From: Megalobrama amblycephala
Lineage: Eukaryota > Chordata > Actinopteri > Cypriniformes > Xenocyprididae
Reading direction: 5' to 3'
DNA: 64,000 nt
NCBI RefSeq assembly: GCF_018812025.1
Contig: NC_063061.1
Location: 37,060,866 to 37,124,865 of the forward strand
In this document: positions 26,040 to 41,000 of the stretch, piece by piece
Position numbering within the stretch: the stretch's first letter is position 1
How the letters are laid out: each line of letters starts with the position of its first letter
Position numbers and translations under genes: made by a program
Notes under the pieces: generated by a model
The model's input: the letters and a program-made list of their open reading frames with translations, nothing else
Told to the model about the DNA's origin: nothing
Database searches by the model: none

Positions 26040-29000
26040 TTAAAGTTATTGTCATTCTTTCAGTGCAAACATGCAGTCAGTCACCTATTATTTCAAAATG
26101 ATGATGCAAAAACCCAAATCAATAAAATAAAATTATATTCATAAACAATTTAAAAAATCAATGATAAAATAAAATTGAGTTCATAAAAAATGTATAATCA
26201 ATTTAAAAATAAAATTATTTAAAAAGAACACCAATTATAAAATAAAATTCATAGAAAATAATATCAATAATAAAAATAAAAAATAATTAAAAAAATCACA
26301 GATAAAACAAAATTATATTCCTACAAATAATTACATAATTAATAATAAAATAAAATTGTATTCATAAAATAATTAAATCAGTGATACAATTATATCATAA
26401 AAAAATCAATGGTAAAATAAAATTACATTCATTAAAAATAATAAAATAATAATAAAATAATAAAATACAATTATTTTCATATAAATAATAAAATCAATTT
26501 AAAATAAAATGTATTTGTTAAAAATAACACCAATAAACATAAAATTATATTCATAAAGAATTACTTTGATATTAAAATAATATTATATTCGTAGAAATTA
26601 ATAACATCAATAATAAAAAAGTATTCATAAAAATAATATAATCAATGATAAAACAAATTATATGCATACAAATAACATTAATAATAAAATAAAATTATAT
26701 CCATTAAAAAAATCAATGATAAAATTATAATCATAAAAAATTTCAAAATAAATGATAAAATAAATAAAATTACATTAATAAAAAATAATAAAATAAAAAA
26801 TAAATCATATTCATAAACATAATGAAATAAATAAAAATATGTTTATGGTATAAATATATTTATACCAATAATAAAATAAAATTATATTCATAAAAAATAA
26901 CATTAATGAAACTATAAAATTATATTTATAAAAAATAATATCAATAATGGAAAAACAGTAATCAATAATAACATAAAATTATTTTCATAAAAGAATTAAA
27001 TCAATGATAAAATTATAATCATAAAAATATTGTTGAATTGATTCTTAATCCATCAAGACACACAAATTCATCTTTTCTGTGTGTTTGTGTGTTTCACAGA
27101 GTTCCCCTGGTCTCTGTGGGTCTGGACGTCGGAGATTAAAGGCTCCGGCACAGATGCACAGGTTTTTCTGCAGGTGTACGGAGAGAAAGGCAAGAGCGAT
27201 GAGATGAAACTCGAGAGCAAATCTGACAGTTTTGAACAGGGACAGTGCGACAAGTTCATTGTATGTCTGCATGTCTTTGTGTCTCATTCTATGAATAAAC
27301 AGTGGTCCCAAAACATATTTGTACACTTAAGTGTCAATTTATCATTATAGTAGATAAGAATACATCAAAGTTTACTATTTCTAATGCTGTGATATTTATA
27401 AGTGTCCAGATATTTTTCAGGGCCACTGTAGTTTTGAAAATATTGAATTGTGTAAAACACAAATATTCAAAATATTTTTTTTAAGTTTTACATCTTTGCT
27501 GGTGCTCTAGATTGAGATGCCCGATATCGGGAAGATACGCAAGGTGAGAATCTGGCACGAAAAGAGGCATCCTTTCTCTGGCTGGCATCTTGGCAGGGTG
27601 AGAGACCTGCACTACAGGCTCGTGCACTATTACACAGAACCAATTTGTCCATTTCACACTGTAGTCATGACTTAAGCAAGCAAGCGTCACGTTTTCTCAG
27701 CTACCATTTAAAATGACTTGTGCACTGTACTGCTAGAAATAAAAATATCAGTGTTTCACAAATGAGTCACAAAAAAGCTCAATATGAACTCAAACATTTC
27801 CCATCAAATTCTTTCAAATGATCTGGGCTATGCAATATGCAGTATTTTTAAAGCCCCCTTGTGGTAAAAATCAAGTTTTTAATGTTGTTTATATGTCTGT
27901 GTGGTGTTTCATGGTCAAAAGTGACCGAAGCCTCGAAATGTAACTTTTTTGTTTTTCCGGAAAACCTATGTAAAATTTTGAGGGTATTTTATGCAATATT
28001 TATACAATTTAGCTATTTTTCCCCATTGAAAATAATGCACTTTTTCCTAATATATTTTTAAATTATTTATTCCATGTCTCCATAGAGACAAGGCATTTAA
28101 AATCCAATTTTTTGAAGGGAGATTAGTGCTATCTGGTGGGAGGAAAAAAAGAAAAACTTATGTAATGGCGTAACCACAAAATTCTTGTCTAGTTCTATAT
28201 AAAGTGGCTTATAAATTCTTTAGTGGTTTTTAGACGTAAATACTTATTTTTATTAAGTTGTGGATTTGGATTTATACTTAGACATTCTCAATTACTTTTT
28301 GTCAAGGTTTAGATTTTGTTTTTGTTAGAAATGTTGATTTGAAGCATCAGTTTTTGCGTTAATTTTACTACAGTCAAACCAGAATACAGAGGAGGACATT
28401 TTGTTACAATTAACATCAAAATTCAATAAAAATTCAATGTTTTATCACAACTTAATAAATCTGGGTCTGATCTGATTTCAACCTCTTATTTGAGTGTTTT
28501 TGCTCAGTTTTGCCATATTATTACAGCCACAACAGTTCATTTTTGTGAATAATAGTGTGTTGTGTGTATTTTGAAGTTTGTACCACCAAAAGATTCTCTG
28601 AGTTTTAGTAATTTTTCGTATTTCCCATTCATTTTCTATGTCGGTCATTATTGACCACGAAGGAGCCAAGTGTGACTATTTTACATATCCGAATCATGTC
28701 CATTATTTTTTTGTGTGTTCACATAACTAATGTGACAAAAGTCACCAAGTGTCATCCCATTCCGATGAAGTAAAAAAATTACATTTCAAAATGTAAAATT
28801 GTTCAATTATTTTAAATTATTAACTGCAGGGGGACTTTAAATTTTAACTTTACATTCTTTCTGAATTTTGTCTCATCTGTTTCTATTAAGTTGCCTGAGC
28901 TCTAAGCACTAACATATTCTTCTGATTTGCTGTGTTTGTCTGCATGAAGGTGACACTGATGAAGACCCTTACTAGAGAGAAATACTCATTTATTTGTAAC

Positions 29001-32000
29001 CGTTGGTTGGACATCAATGAAGACGACAATGAGATAGTTAGAGAACTGCCAGCTACTGGAAAACTTGTGCCAGAACCTTTACCACGTGAGAGAACTACAA
29101 AACACATCTGTCCACTCTTAAAGATAAAGGTTCTAGTAAGAGCCTAAACCATTTTAAGTGTCAAAAAACTCAAAACTACAAAAAAAATTCTTTAGTTCTT
29201 AAGAAAACCTTTTACATAAAGGTAATGGAGCTTTAAAGAATCTAGAATCAGACCTGCCAACATGTACGCATTTTGCGTACCAAGTACGCATTTTGACCTC
29301 AAAGTACGCTGGTACGATTTGTCACTCTATACTACGCAAAAACCCGGTGAGTCCTCTGTGCGCGCGTAGTACTCAAATCCAGCAAAAGAAAGAGTTTGAC
29401 CAATCATATCGCTGGGTTCATTTCCCCAAATAGCAAGCGGGGATGATTGACAAATGCATATGGCCTATCAATAAACAAAGACCGCAAATCGACAGCAACA
29501 CAAAATCCCGCGCGATCCTCCTTCCATTGCAGTCTCAGTGACTGAATTCTCAGGTGAGGACAGTACAGCAGTCACGGTACTTCTGACTCCTTGGGGTAAA
29601 CAGGTATAAAATGTAATGTTGAACAACAAATCTAAATAAAATTGAAATTGCTATATGGCTTAGTGATTATGAAAGTGCTGTGATGTGTGACTGACTGACA
29701 AGAGCGAGTCTGGAGAAACAGGCGTTTATTTATTTATTCTCAGTGTTGAGAAACGTGTTGCGTTATTGTGTTAATACTAACAAAAGTACCTAATTATGTT
29801 ACATAGCCTACTTATTTTGTATGAAAACTAGCACATTAGTTACTTATGCATTTAAAAGCACCGTTGTCTCAGTGCTGCGTGAGCTCTCTCTCATACACAC
29901 AAACGCGCGCGAGCACAGAGAGGGAAGATCATTGTAAAATGGAAATTGCCGTGCTTTAAAATTTGTTCTTGCTTGTGTTATTTTTTTGTCAGAAAACATT
30001 TTTAATTATCCACCCGTGTTTTTAAGATTCGGTAAATGGCGGACTCTTTAGTTAACACAACCCCTCGTTATATAGTCCTGTCTATTCACTGTTTACTGTT
30101 TTCTATAAAAATGTTTGTATTGGCTAACCTTTAATCAGCGAATGTTTGTCTTGTTCAAATACAGCATGTTACAAATAGATACCTTTTTTTTCTGTGGGAT
30201 TTAGTATATCCAATATTATTCCAATATCCAAATATTTTAGCATATTTGCATATTGGAATAATAAATTAAGTATTTTAAATGAATCACATGTAAACTCAAT
30301 GTTTACTCTTTTCTAAGGGTTTCTTAATTTTAGACTAGTTTTCATTACACAAAACCTGTGTAAAGGACTCGACTGTCAGGTTAGTTGTATGTAAATAGAG
30401 CCTACTTGAAATTGCAAACAAAATTTTTTAGTCCATATTAAATATGTGAATGTGATTCACTTGTGGTTGTCAGTTTGTATAAGCACACATTATGCAATGC
30501 AATATTAATCATGAATAAAAAAAATGCTTTTGAGCAGGTGTAGTGAAATTTTTAATTGCGTCAAATTATAAAACTTTAACAGTCAAAATTAGATTAACGA
30601 AGATGGGTGTGTGTTTGTGCTTTGTGTATTGTATTCTCAAAAAAAAAAAACCCGTGTCCTGTCCCGTCACACTGGTACTCGAAAAATTTTTCCAAGGTTG
30701 GCAGGTCTGTAGAATCCAAAACACTGATCTGAAACATCAAGAACTTTGCTTTAACTCCCAAAAACCATGTAACAAATCGAGAACACTATACAGTGAATAA
30801 TGGTTTTAATAAGAAAAAGATTGTTTTGTGTGACTTTAAAGAAGCTATGAATAACCTTTACATGTTTGCAGTCATGCATTATATTAATAGTTTACAGTTA
30901 GAAAAAAGCTAATTTTACAAACAAAGATAAAGATTTATTTGATTTTTACATTCACATTGCTGTTTTTTTTTTCTTGCCAATTAATAGTTATTAAGTATCG
31001 TGTGACGATTTGCACGGGAAACATCAGTGGAAGTGGAACAGATGCCAGTGTTTATTTAAACATCATTGGTGACTTAGGAGACACCGGAGAGCGTCTGATG
31101 TTCATGAGCAAAAACAACGTCAACAAGTTTGAGAAAGGAAATGTGAGTTGACATTTAACATGTTGTTATTAAACATTATGCATATACACTACCATTCATA
31201 AGTTTGGCCATATCAGCATATTAGTATGATTTCTGAAGGAGTAATGATGCTGAAAATTCAGCATTGCATCACAGGAATAAATTACATAATAAAATATATT
31301 TACATAGAAAACAGCTATTATAAATTCTAATAATATGCCATAATTTTTGATCAGATAAATGCAGACTTAAATTTAACATTGAAAATGTATATATAGCATT
31401 ATTAATTCTGTCTCATTTTGAAAATGAAATCTAAAGATAAACTTATTGCATTGTCTTTTACTCTTTTCTCAGGCTGATGAGTTCCTGGTAGAAGCGGTTA
31501 CACTGGGACAGATCAGGAGGGTTCGGATTGGTCATGATGGACGAGGCGGAGGCTGTGGTTGGTTCCTGGATAAGGTGATGATAAGAGAGGAGGGGCAGCC
31601 TGAGGCATCATCCATCGAGTTCCCATGTTTCAGGCAAGACAATCTGACAAACACCATGTATAATATGTCTATTAGCTGTGGGAAAGCATATTCCAAGCTT
31701 ACGTAGCAGTATAAGTACGTACCCATATGTGCGTGTGTCTGGCCGGGTAAAGAACACGGGAGAGTGCTGTTGAAGCCAATTATGTAGTTGAGAAAACAGA
31801 CTCTGGTTACTAATAGATACTAAAGAGTGCAGAGGAAACCCTACCTACTCCAACGAGAGAGTTTTGTTACACACGCCTATAACACACATATACACACTCA
31901 TCCCACATGCTCACTGACTGTATCTCTCTCTCTCTCTGTCATCTCAGGTGGTTGGATCGGAACGAAGACGACGGACAGATTGTGAGAGAGTTAGTCGCTA

Positions 32001-35000
32001 CTGATGATGGTCAACGTTTGTTCAGTGAGTGCACACACATAATAATCACATAAAAAACTGTTGAATATGTGCAATAATGAAAAAAAAGTGCAAATAGGTT
32101 ACACACATCCCTCCTCAACAAGCTGCACGATTTAATGCATCATTCATCTCTGTAGCACAAACAGGGCTTACTCAAATCACTAGTATGAGCAACATGAGTA
32201 GTGATGCATAACTACATAAAAATAAGCAAGATACAATACAATTCGACATAGAACAAACTGAAATAGTTTGTGTGTTTCTTCCAGCTGTTGGCTATCACAT
32301 TGCGATAAAGACAGGCAGTATTAATGGTGCCAGCTCAGATTCAAAGGTGTTCGTAAAGCTGTACGGAGAGAAAGGCGACACCAACAAGATGCTGCTGGTC
32401 GTCTCCGATAACGACCTGGGGAACTATTTTGAGACGGGACAGACGGACATCTTCACAATAGAGACCTTTGACATTGGCAAGGTATGCTACCTGATCAGGT
32501 TAGTCCTATTCACTCAGTCTGAAGTTAAAATTCTACTCTATTCTATTGTTCTGTATATTCATTCTATATCTGTTATTTACATTTGTTCTTTTGTGTGCTG
32601 TTGTTCAAATTCTCTTAAACTCATTCTATTCTGTTCTATTCTATTCTATCCTATCTAATGTTTGTTTATTCTATTTCTGTTGTTTACATTTGTTCTATTG
32701 TGTTCTGTTATTCAAATTCTCTTAAACTCATTCTATTCTATTCTATCTAATGTTTGTTTATTCTATTTTTGTTGTTTACATTTGTTCTATTGTTCTGTTC
32801 TGTTCAAATTCTCTTAAACTCATTCTATTCTATTCTATCTAATGTTTGTTTATTCTATTTCTGTTGTTTACATTTGTTCTATTGTGTTCTGTTATTCAAA
32901 TTCTCTTAAACTCATTCTATTCTATTCAATCTAATATTTGTTTATTCTATTTTTGTTGTTTACATTTGTTCTATTGTTCTGTTCTGTTCAAATTCTCTTA
33001 AACTCATTCTATTCTATTCTATTCTATTCTATCTAATGTTTGTTTATTCTATTTCTGTTGTTTACATTTGTTCTATTGTGTTCTGTTTTGTTGTTCAAAT
33101 TCTCTTAAACTCATTCTATTCTATTCTATTCTATTCAATATAATGTTTGTTTATTCTATTTTTGTTGTTTACATTTGTTCTATTGTTCTGTTCTGTTCAA
33201 ATTCTCTTAAACTCATTCTATTCTATTCTATTTTATCTAATGTTTGTTTATTCTATTTCTGTTGTTTACATTTGTTCTATTGTGTTCTGTTTTGTTGTTC
33301 AAATTCTCTTAAACTCATTCTATTCTATTCTATTTTATCTAATGTTTGTTTATTCTATTTCTGTTGTTTACATTTGTTCTATTGTGTTCTGTTTTGTTGT
33401 TCAAATTCTCTTAAACTCATTCTATTCTATTCTATTCAATCTAATGTTTGTTTATTCTATTTTTGTTTTTTACATTTGTTCTATTGTGTTCTGTTCTGTT
33501 CAAATTCTCTTAAACTCATTCTATTCTATTCTATTCTATTTAATGTTCATTTATTCTATATGTTGTTTTCATTTGTTCTATTGTGTTCTGTTGTTCAAAT
33601 TCTCTTAAACTCATTCTGTTCTATTCTATTCTATTCTGTCTAATGTTCAAATATGTTCTATTTTGCTCTGTTGTTGACATTTGCTGTTCTGTTGTTCAAA
33701 TGTATTCTATTCTATTCTATCTCATGTTCATATTTATTCTATTTATGTTGTTTACATTTGTTTTATTGTGTTCTGTTCAAATTCTCTTGAACTCATTCTA
33801 TTCTATTCTATTCTATTCTATTCTATTCTATATAATGTTCAAATGTGTTCTATTTTGCTCTGTTGTTTACATTTGCTATATTGTTGTTCAAATTCATTCT
33901 ATTCTATTCTATTCTATTCTATTCTATTCATTCGGATAGGTAAATACTAACTATGCAACTAACTATCCATAAAGAAATTGTGTTAAGTGTGAGGATGTGT
34001 CTCCTCATATTATGAAATATCATGGATAAAATACATAACAAATAATTTCATCCATTCATACATAACAGCACACTTTGTATTCATATAATAAAATGAATCT
34101 GCTGAATTGTGTATTTATCGTGACTGCCCTCCGCTCTGTGGGAGGGTCCTGTAGATAAACAGGTTGCTGATTGGCCACACTAATGAGGGCCTGCGAGCTG
34201 GTTGGTTTCTGGACAGCGTTCTGATCTGGGTGCCGGTGCATGGGCTGCAGTACATGTTCCCGAGTCACCGCTGGCTCTGTAAGGATGAGGCTGATGGGAA
34301 AGTAGAGGTGGAAATCTACCCAAGTGAGACACTGGAGATAGAGAAATGTAAGTATTTAATTTGCATTTATACATTTTACAAATGCTTTTACCCCCCTAAA
34401 GCGTTATATACATTTCTATTAGTTCTTGCACTCAATGGGAATCAAACCCATGACATAGGCGTTGCAGGTACTATGCTATTTCAATATATGCACTCAAAAT
34501 TTGTTTGACTGTTAATAGTGAAATTAATGCTCAGATCAGCTACTGTGAATTAAAAATGATTAATCAGTGTTTTTCTAATCGGCAGTGATCAATTATGAGG
34601 TTACCGTAGTGACAGGAGACGTGTGGGTCGGAGGGACAAATGCAAATGTCTTCCTGCAGATTTATGGTGAGGAAGGAAAAACTGAACTAATACAGCTCAA
34701 GAGCCGATCAAACAACTTTGAGAGAGGAACCACTGAGATCTTCAGGGTGAGTTAATGGAGTTTTACATGAAAATCTTACTGTATATTTTAAAAGCTAAAT
34801 GAATCTGATTGGTTGTGTCTGAATAGAATGCTCTCTCATTGGTTGATTAAGATTGAGGCCCTAGATGTGGGGCGGGTCTATAAGATCCGGATCGGCCATG
34901 ACGGCTCGGGAGTAGGAGCTGGATGGTTCCTGGAGAAAGTGGACGTTAAACGGCTGGTCATGGCAATGGTGAAACCAGAGAAGAAAGAGGAGGACAAGAA

Positions 35001-38000
35001 AGACAAGAAGAAGAAAAAGAAGAAAAAGGTCAGTTTGGGGAAAATCAAATTTGACAGGTGACCATTAGCTCTTTGCTTGTGTATTTTTTTTAATGAGACC
35101 TTAATTTAGACTCAAATTAAGTCTAAAGTAACTTTAGTCCAGTCTAACAACTAATTGTTTAATATTGTGAGGGACCAAATACAAAATTTTGAGAATCAGC
35201 TATTGAAAAACTAATATTGATCGACCAATAATCTGAATATTTACTTTTTACAATCATGTGTAGGAGGAAGAAGAGGAATCTCCAGGTGAATTGAAGGAGG
35301 TCGTTCGAAGTTATAGTTTCCCATGTGGCCGATGGCTCGCTCGTGGTGAAGAGGATGGAGAGATACTCGTAGAGCTGTGTGCTGAGGATTACGAAGATCT
35401 AGAGGGTAAAGAGAGCGATTCAATGCTTCAAAAGTCATTTTTATATATTATTTATTTTTTGTTTTTAATACATTTTAAATAAATATGTTTTAATGAAATA
35501 AAATGTTTATTTAAAATGTATAAATTAATTAAGACTCTTTGAAAAATGAAGTGATATGCAGTGTGTATTATTATGAGAAAATTAAAGTGTTTTTTGACCT
35601 TGGATGCATGTGACCCTGTTGTAGGAGACCTCTAAATCAAAAGTAGGAACCTTTAAAATAGATCCACTTTAAAATTCAACAGAAGTGCATTTTGAGAAGG
35701 CTTTTGTGTGTTCATGTGTTTTAGAGAACTCATATGAAGTCCATGTGTTCACTGGGAATATGCTGGGGGCTGGAACCGATGCAGGTGTTTACATCAACAT
35801 CTATGGAGAAATGGGCGACACGGGCGAGAGAAAACTACGCAAGTCAAACCACCTTAACAAGTTTGAGCGTGGACAGGTGAGTGGAACACAACCCCCCACA
35901 AATTCAAACTGTAAACAGAATGCATCTGAATGTGGATCATTTTCAGGAGGACATATTCACGGTCACGGGGATGGATCTGGGGCAGCTGAAGAAACTGCGG
36001 ATTCGTCATGACAACAAGCAGGCAAATGCTTCGTGGTACTTGGACCGCGTTGAGATCTTTGATACAAAAGATGAAACCATGTAAGTGTCATGCACATACC
36101 TCAAAACACAATGTATTTCTCAGTTACGCTTCATTTAAGTATCAACTTGGTCTCAGATGTTTCTTGTACAATGCCTTAGGAGAAATGAAAACTTCCTAGT
36201 TAAACATTAAAACACACTAGTGTGATAAACAGTGCAGTTTTTTTTCATATTTTATTGAATATTGACAAAATTATCCACAAATACTGCTTTTTCACTCAAT
36301 AATTGAGTTGCATAAGTTTAGATCAATGAGGCCTACGATCACTCGATTCCAAAAAGAAATACAAAACTTGAACTAATTGAAAGAAAAAAGTTAACAAAAA
36401 GGTTGAATTGAATATTTGGTGATAATATCATAACGAGAGATTTATAAGCAAATTTTTTGTAGGCCATTCATTTTTGACCGGGAACACCACAAGTGTAACA
36501 AGGTGAGAAAAAATCCCAAAGAAGTAGAAAAAATATCCTCAAAATTTTGGGAAGTAGATATACCCTGTGTGAGCAAAGTCAGTAAGCTTTAGTCCAATGT
36601 GATAACATTAACATTTTCAGGAAAAAGAAAATCCTCTCTACGTCAAAATGACCCGAACACAACATAAGCTTGTTTCCGCCACTGAATAAAAAATAAAAAA
36701 ATGTAATTGCGACTTTTTGTCTCACAATTCTGACTCACAATTAATAAACTCACAATTGCATGATATAAAGTCGCAGTTACATGTTACAAAGTCAGAAATG
36801 TGAGATGTGAACTCACAATTCTGACTTTTTTCTCAGAATTGCATGATATAAGTTTGCAATTGAAAGTTCTAAAGTCAGAATTGCATGATTTAAAGTTGCA
36901 ATTGCATGTTATAAAGTCAGAAATGTGAGATATGAAAAAGTTTGTCTTTTTTCCGCAGAATTGGACTTTATAACTTGCAATTGCAAGTTTATACCTCACA
37001 TTTGTGCGAAAAGAACTCGTAATTGTGAGATAAAAAGTCACAATTACCTTTTATTTTTATTCAGTGGTGGAAAAAAGCTTCCATACTTGGCAACTACTAT
37101 AAATAAAATAAAATGTTAATAAAATTGTAATACATTTTATTTTATTCTAGTTAATGTTTATTTTATTTCCAGTAATGATTTTGTTTTTTATGGTTTTAGT
37201 TTTAGTGTTAGTTTTAGTTAACTCTGTTACTGAGGTCTTTTTTTCTCAAATGCAAAATCTGATACTTAAGTCAGTTTTCTTAATCGAATCTCATTACTGT
37301 TCATGGAGAAACATTTGAGACATTAAATAGATCTCATTTGCAATTTCTCTTTCCTGTGGGCAGTATTGACCATGTGTGTGTGCGTTCAGGTATTTTTTTC
37401 CATGTCAGCGCTGGTTGGCAGTTGACGAAGACGACGGGCAGCTGTGCCGTGAGTTAGTGCCTGTGGATGAGGCTTTCATGAAGAGGGATGAAGATGAAGA
37501 AGAGGAGTCATCGCCTGCTCAACTTGGACTAGAGCAAAAAGGTTTTGAATGATATGCAAGCATTCTGCTTTAACCTATTAGCATTTGTTCAGCGCATTGA
37601 TAATGTGTGTGTGTGTGTGTGCAGCCATGTCAACCACATTCACAATGAGAGTAAAAACAGGGGAGAAGAAGAACGCCGGGACAGATGCAAACGTTTTCGC
37701 TGTTCTTTACGGAAGCAAAGACGACACAGGTAACCATTGCATTTCAGTAGTACTATTAGTCCTATTAGCTCTTCATCTACAAAAAAATGTTTGTGTTTGT
37801 GTCAGGTATCATTAATCTAAAGGCTTCTAAGAACCATAAGAACAAGTTTGAGTTGGGAATGATCGATGAGTTCACCATTGAGGCTGTGGACATCGGAAAA
37901 CTCAAGAGAATCCGCATTGGACACGACAACGCAGGTGCACACACTCACATCAAATATCACTCTATTAATGTTTACGTTATTGAAAACATTTTTACAAATA

Positions 38001-41000
38001 CACTGAATCTACATTCTGAGGATCGGTTGAGTTAAAATCTAGGCACTGATGAGTGACGTGTGTGCGTGTGCTCGTTTGTGTGTTTACACTGTAACGAATC
38101 GCTGTTCTTTTTACAGCAAAAAACAAAAGTAACGTACAACCATTCCTAATTTACGAACTTATTGTGTTGTTTAGAACAGTGATGTTATTTACAGACTAAA
38201 GACAGGCTATAAACTATTTTTACTATTTTAAGATGTTTCTGCAAGAAAGGTTCATTTCAAAGTATACACTAATGTGTAATTGCCCTGAAAATGCTTCATT
38301 ATGAAGTAAAAATCATTTATTGAGCATCATAAAACACAGCTATTTAAAAGTTTGTGGTCAGTAATATTTTTTGTAATAAATTAATACTTTTATTCAGCAA
38401 GGACACATTAGATTTATCAAAAGTAAGAGTAAAGACATTTATAATGTTACAAAAGATTCTATTTCAGTTTATGTTCATATTCTATTCATCAGAGAATACT
38501 GAAAAAAAAATCCACAAAAATATGAAGCAGCATTTTCAACACTTATAATAATAATAATATAAAATCATTCAGCATATTAGAATGATTTCTGAAGGATCAT
38601 GTGACACTGAAGACTGGAGTAATGATGCTGAAAATTCAGCTTTGATCACAGGAATAAATTACATATTCAGATATTTCAAACTTTAATAATATTTCACAAT
38701 ATTACTGTTTCCACTGTATTTTTATTTCAAATTAAATGCAGCCTTTGTGAACATATTAGACTTTCCAAAACAATAAAGAAACCTAATTTTTGAACGGTAG
38801 TGTAAAATGACATAAATGTGTTTCCTTTTATTGTAAAATATGTCTAAAGGGAAACCATTTGGCAAAAATGAACTTTTGTGCATGCATAATGAGTTCATTA
38901 AGGTTTATGCATGCATAACGACAATTAAGGTTTCATTTTTTTGTATTAAATTGTCGCTTCATTTGTGATAATTTAATATCAGTGGCTCTCTTCTGAATCT
39001 TCAGTAAGGCAGCATTGGTGTAAATCCTACAGACAATTACTTACAGTGTACATGTGTGTATGTGGATGTGTGCATGTGTCTCTATGGATGTATATGTGTT
39101 TGTTTTGTGTATGTGTGTGTCGGGGGGTTGTCCTGTATTCTCAGGTGGTTTTTCAGGCTGGTTTCTGGACTGGGTGGAGATCGATGCTCCGTCTCTCGGT
39201 CAGCTGTTGCGGTTTCCATGTGGCCGCTGGTTGGATAAAGGAGAAGATGATGGTGCCATTGTCAGAGACCTGTACCCTAATGAACTGCAGACAGTACTAT
39301 ACACTCCCTGTATGACACACACCTACACACGATTATACAGATATACCTTACAGATGTTAGAGTTTATACAAAGCTAATTATAATGATTACAGATCATAGA
39401 CTGTAAAAAAATATGGACAATGCACATACACTCTCTTCCATTGTAGAGAAGTAAAGTCGCCAATGTCCCAATATGGCGCTGACATTGACCAGATTCTCCA
39501 CAGTAGTGAGCATAAATTGGAGCCGCGCAGTATCAAAGCCCCGCCCACACTCCCGCAGAATCGTTTAGTACAGTTTATTGAAGAACAACTCATTATGTCG
39601 GTTATGGAAATGTAGAAATTAAAGTTAAAGTTCCAGTCTCCTCCTAAAAAACCTGAAAAAAACTCACTTGGTGCTTCAGTGACTACTTTGCTCAGAGAAG
39701 CTGTCAATCACAGCTGTCAATCATGAAATCACACCCCCATCAGCATGATAAAATCTACATAAAATGACTGAAACCATTATTGGAAAAAAATTTTTGAAGT
39801 GTAATTTAAAGTTTAGTTTGTCTCACATTCCATTAAATCACATGGAGAGGGCGGGATTTATGAGCCACCTGGGGGCGACCAAAACGCTCTTGCTTCACTT
39901 TTCAGGACTCGTGCGGTACGCTTGTTACAGATTAATACTAAATCTTATTTATATTAATCATTTTCATTTTATCTTTGAGGAACAAATAAGTGTTTATCTA
40001 AATGGAGACATTTCAATTACTTTTTTTGCTCAAGCGGAAGTTGCGACTGTGGCATAATAAAAGTCCCGCTGCTCTCGAGACGTGTGTCGCTCTCGTCTCT
40101 CATTAGCAATCGCTCCAGCGGCCTCGTTTCTGCTCCCACAACACTCGGCTGTGCTCTGTTTCATACTACAGTAACGTTAATAATCTTATGCATGAACATG
40201 ATTTCTGCCTGATTCCTGTCGGATTGGGGTTGTGAGGTGAAGATACCTCCCATGATTCTGCGCTCAATCTCGGTGTCATCAAGCTCTGAATAGGTGACCT
40301 CTAGTGGTGAAAAGTTACATATTTTGCCTTTAAACTGATTTTATTTCACTTACATGCGCAGGTAACATTTAAAACAGTTTTTAAATCTGTTTTAAATGTT
40401 ACGTATCTATTAAAGATTTTTTTTTATCTAATATTTATATTTTATTTTAGGTTTATTTTAATTAACTAAATCGATTTGTAATAGTTTTAGTCTTAGTTAA
40501 CGATAACTATAAGTCTAAACACAATTTGTTAAAAGTGATTAAAACCCTTATTTTGTATGTTTTGGGGAGATTGTATCTCTAGAAGGAGATTTTAAAAATT
40601 AGCTAACTTCTGAGGACATTTCATTCTTGCAGTTTTGTCCCCAAAAGTTTAATTAGGTCATACAAACCCGATTCCAAAAAAGTTGGGACACTGTACAAAC
40701 TGTGAATAAAAACAGAATGCAATGATGTGGAAGTTTCAAATTTCAATATTTTATTCAGAATACAACATAGATGACATATCAAATGTTTAAACTGAGAAAA
40801 TGTATCATTTTAAGGGAAAAATAAGTTGATTTTAAATTTCATGGCATCAACACATCTCAAAAAAGTTGGGACAAGGCCATGTTTACCACTGTGTGGCATC
40901 CCCTCTTCTTTTTATAACAGTCTGCAAACGTCTGGGGACTGAGGAGACAAGTTGCTCAAGTTTAGGAATAGGAATGTTGTCCCATTCTTGTCTAATACAG

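Noticed and set aside
25872..26144. Frame with a long YIYI stretch
   Set aside because: Translation of a (TA)n microsatellite.
33068..33950. Frames with repeated [12 protein letters not shown], like a multi-pass protein
   Set aside because: All lie in the ~100-bp minisatellite of loxhd1 intron 16; the repeat is DNA-level and includes frame-changing ATTCT length variants.
39046..39377. Two extra frames overlapping loxhd1 exon 26
   Set aside because: Only the in-phase reading with [16 protein letters not shown] matches LOXHD1; the upstream part is a GTGT-rich intron.
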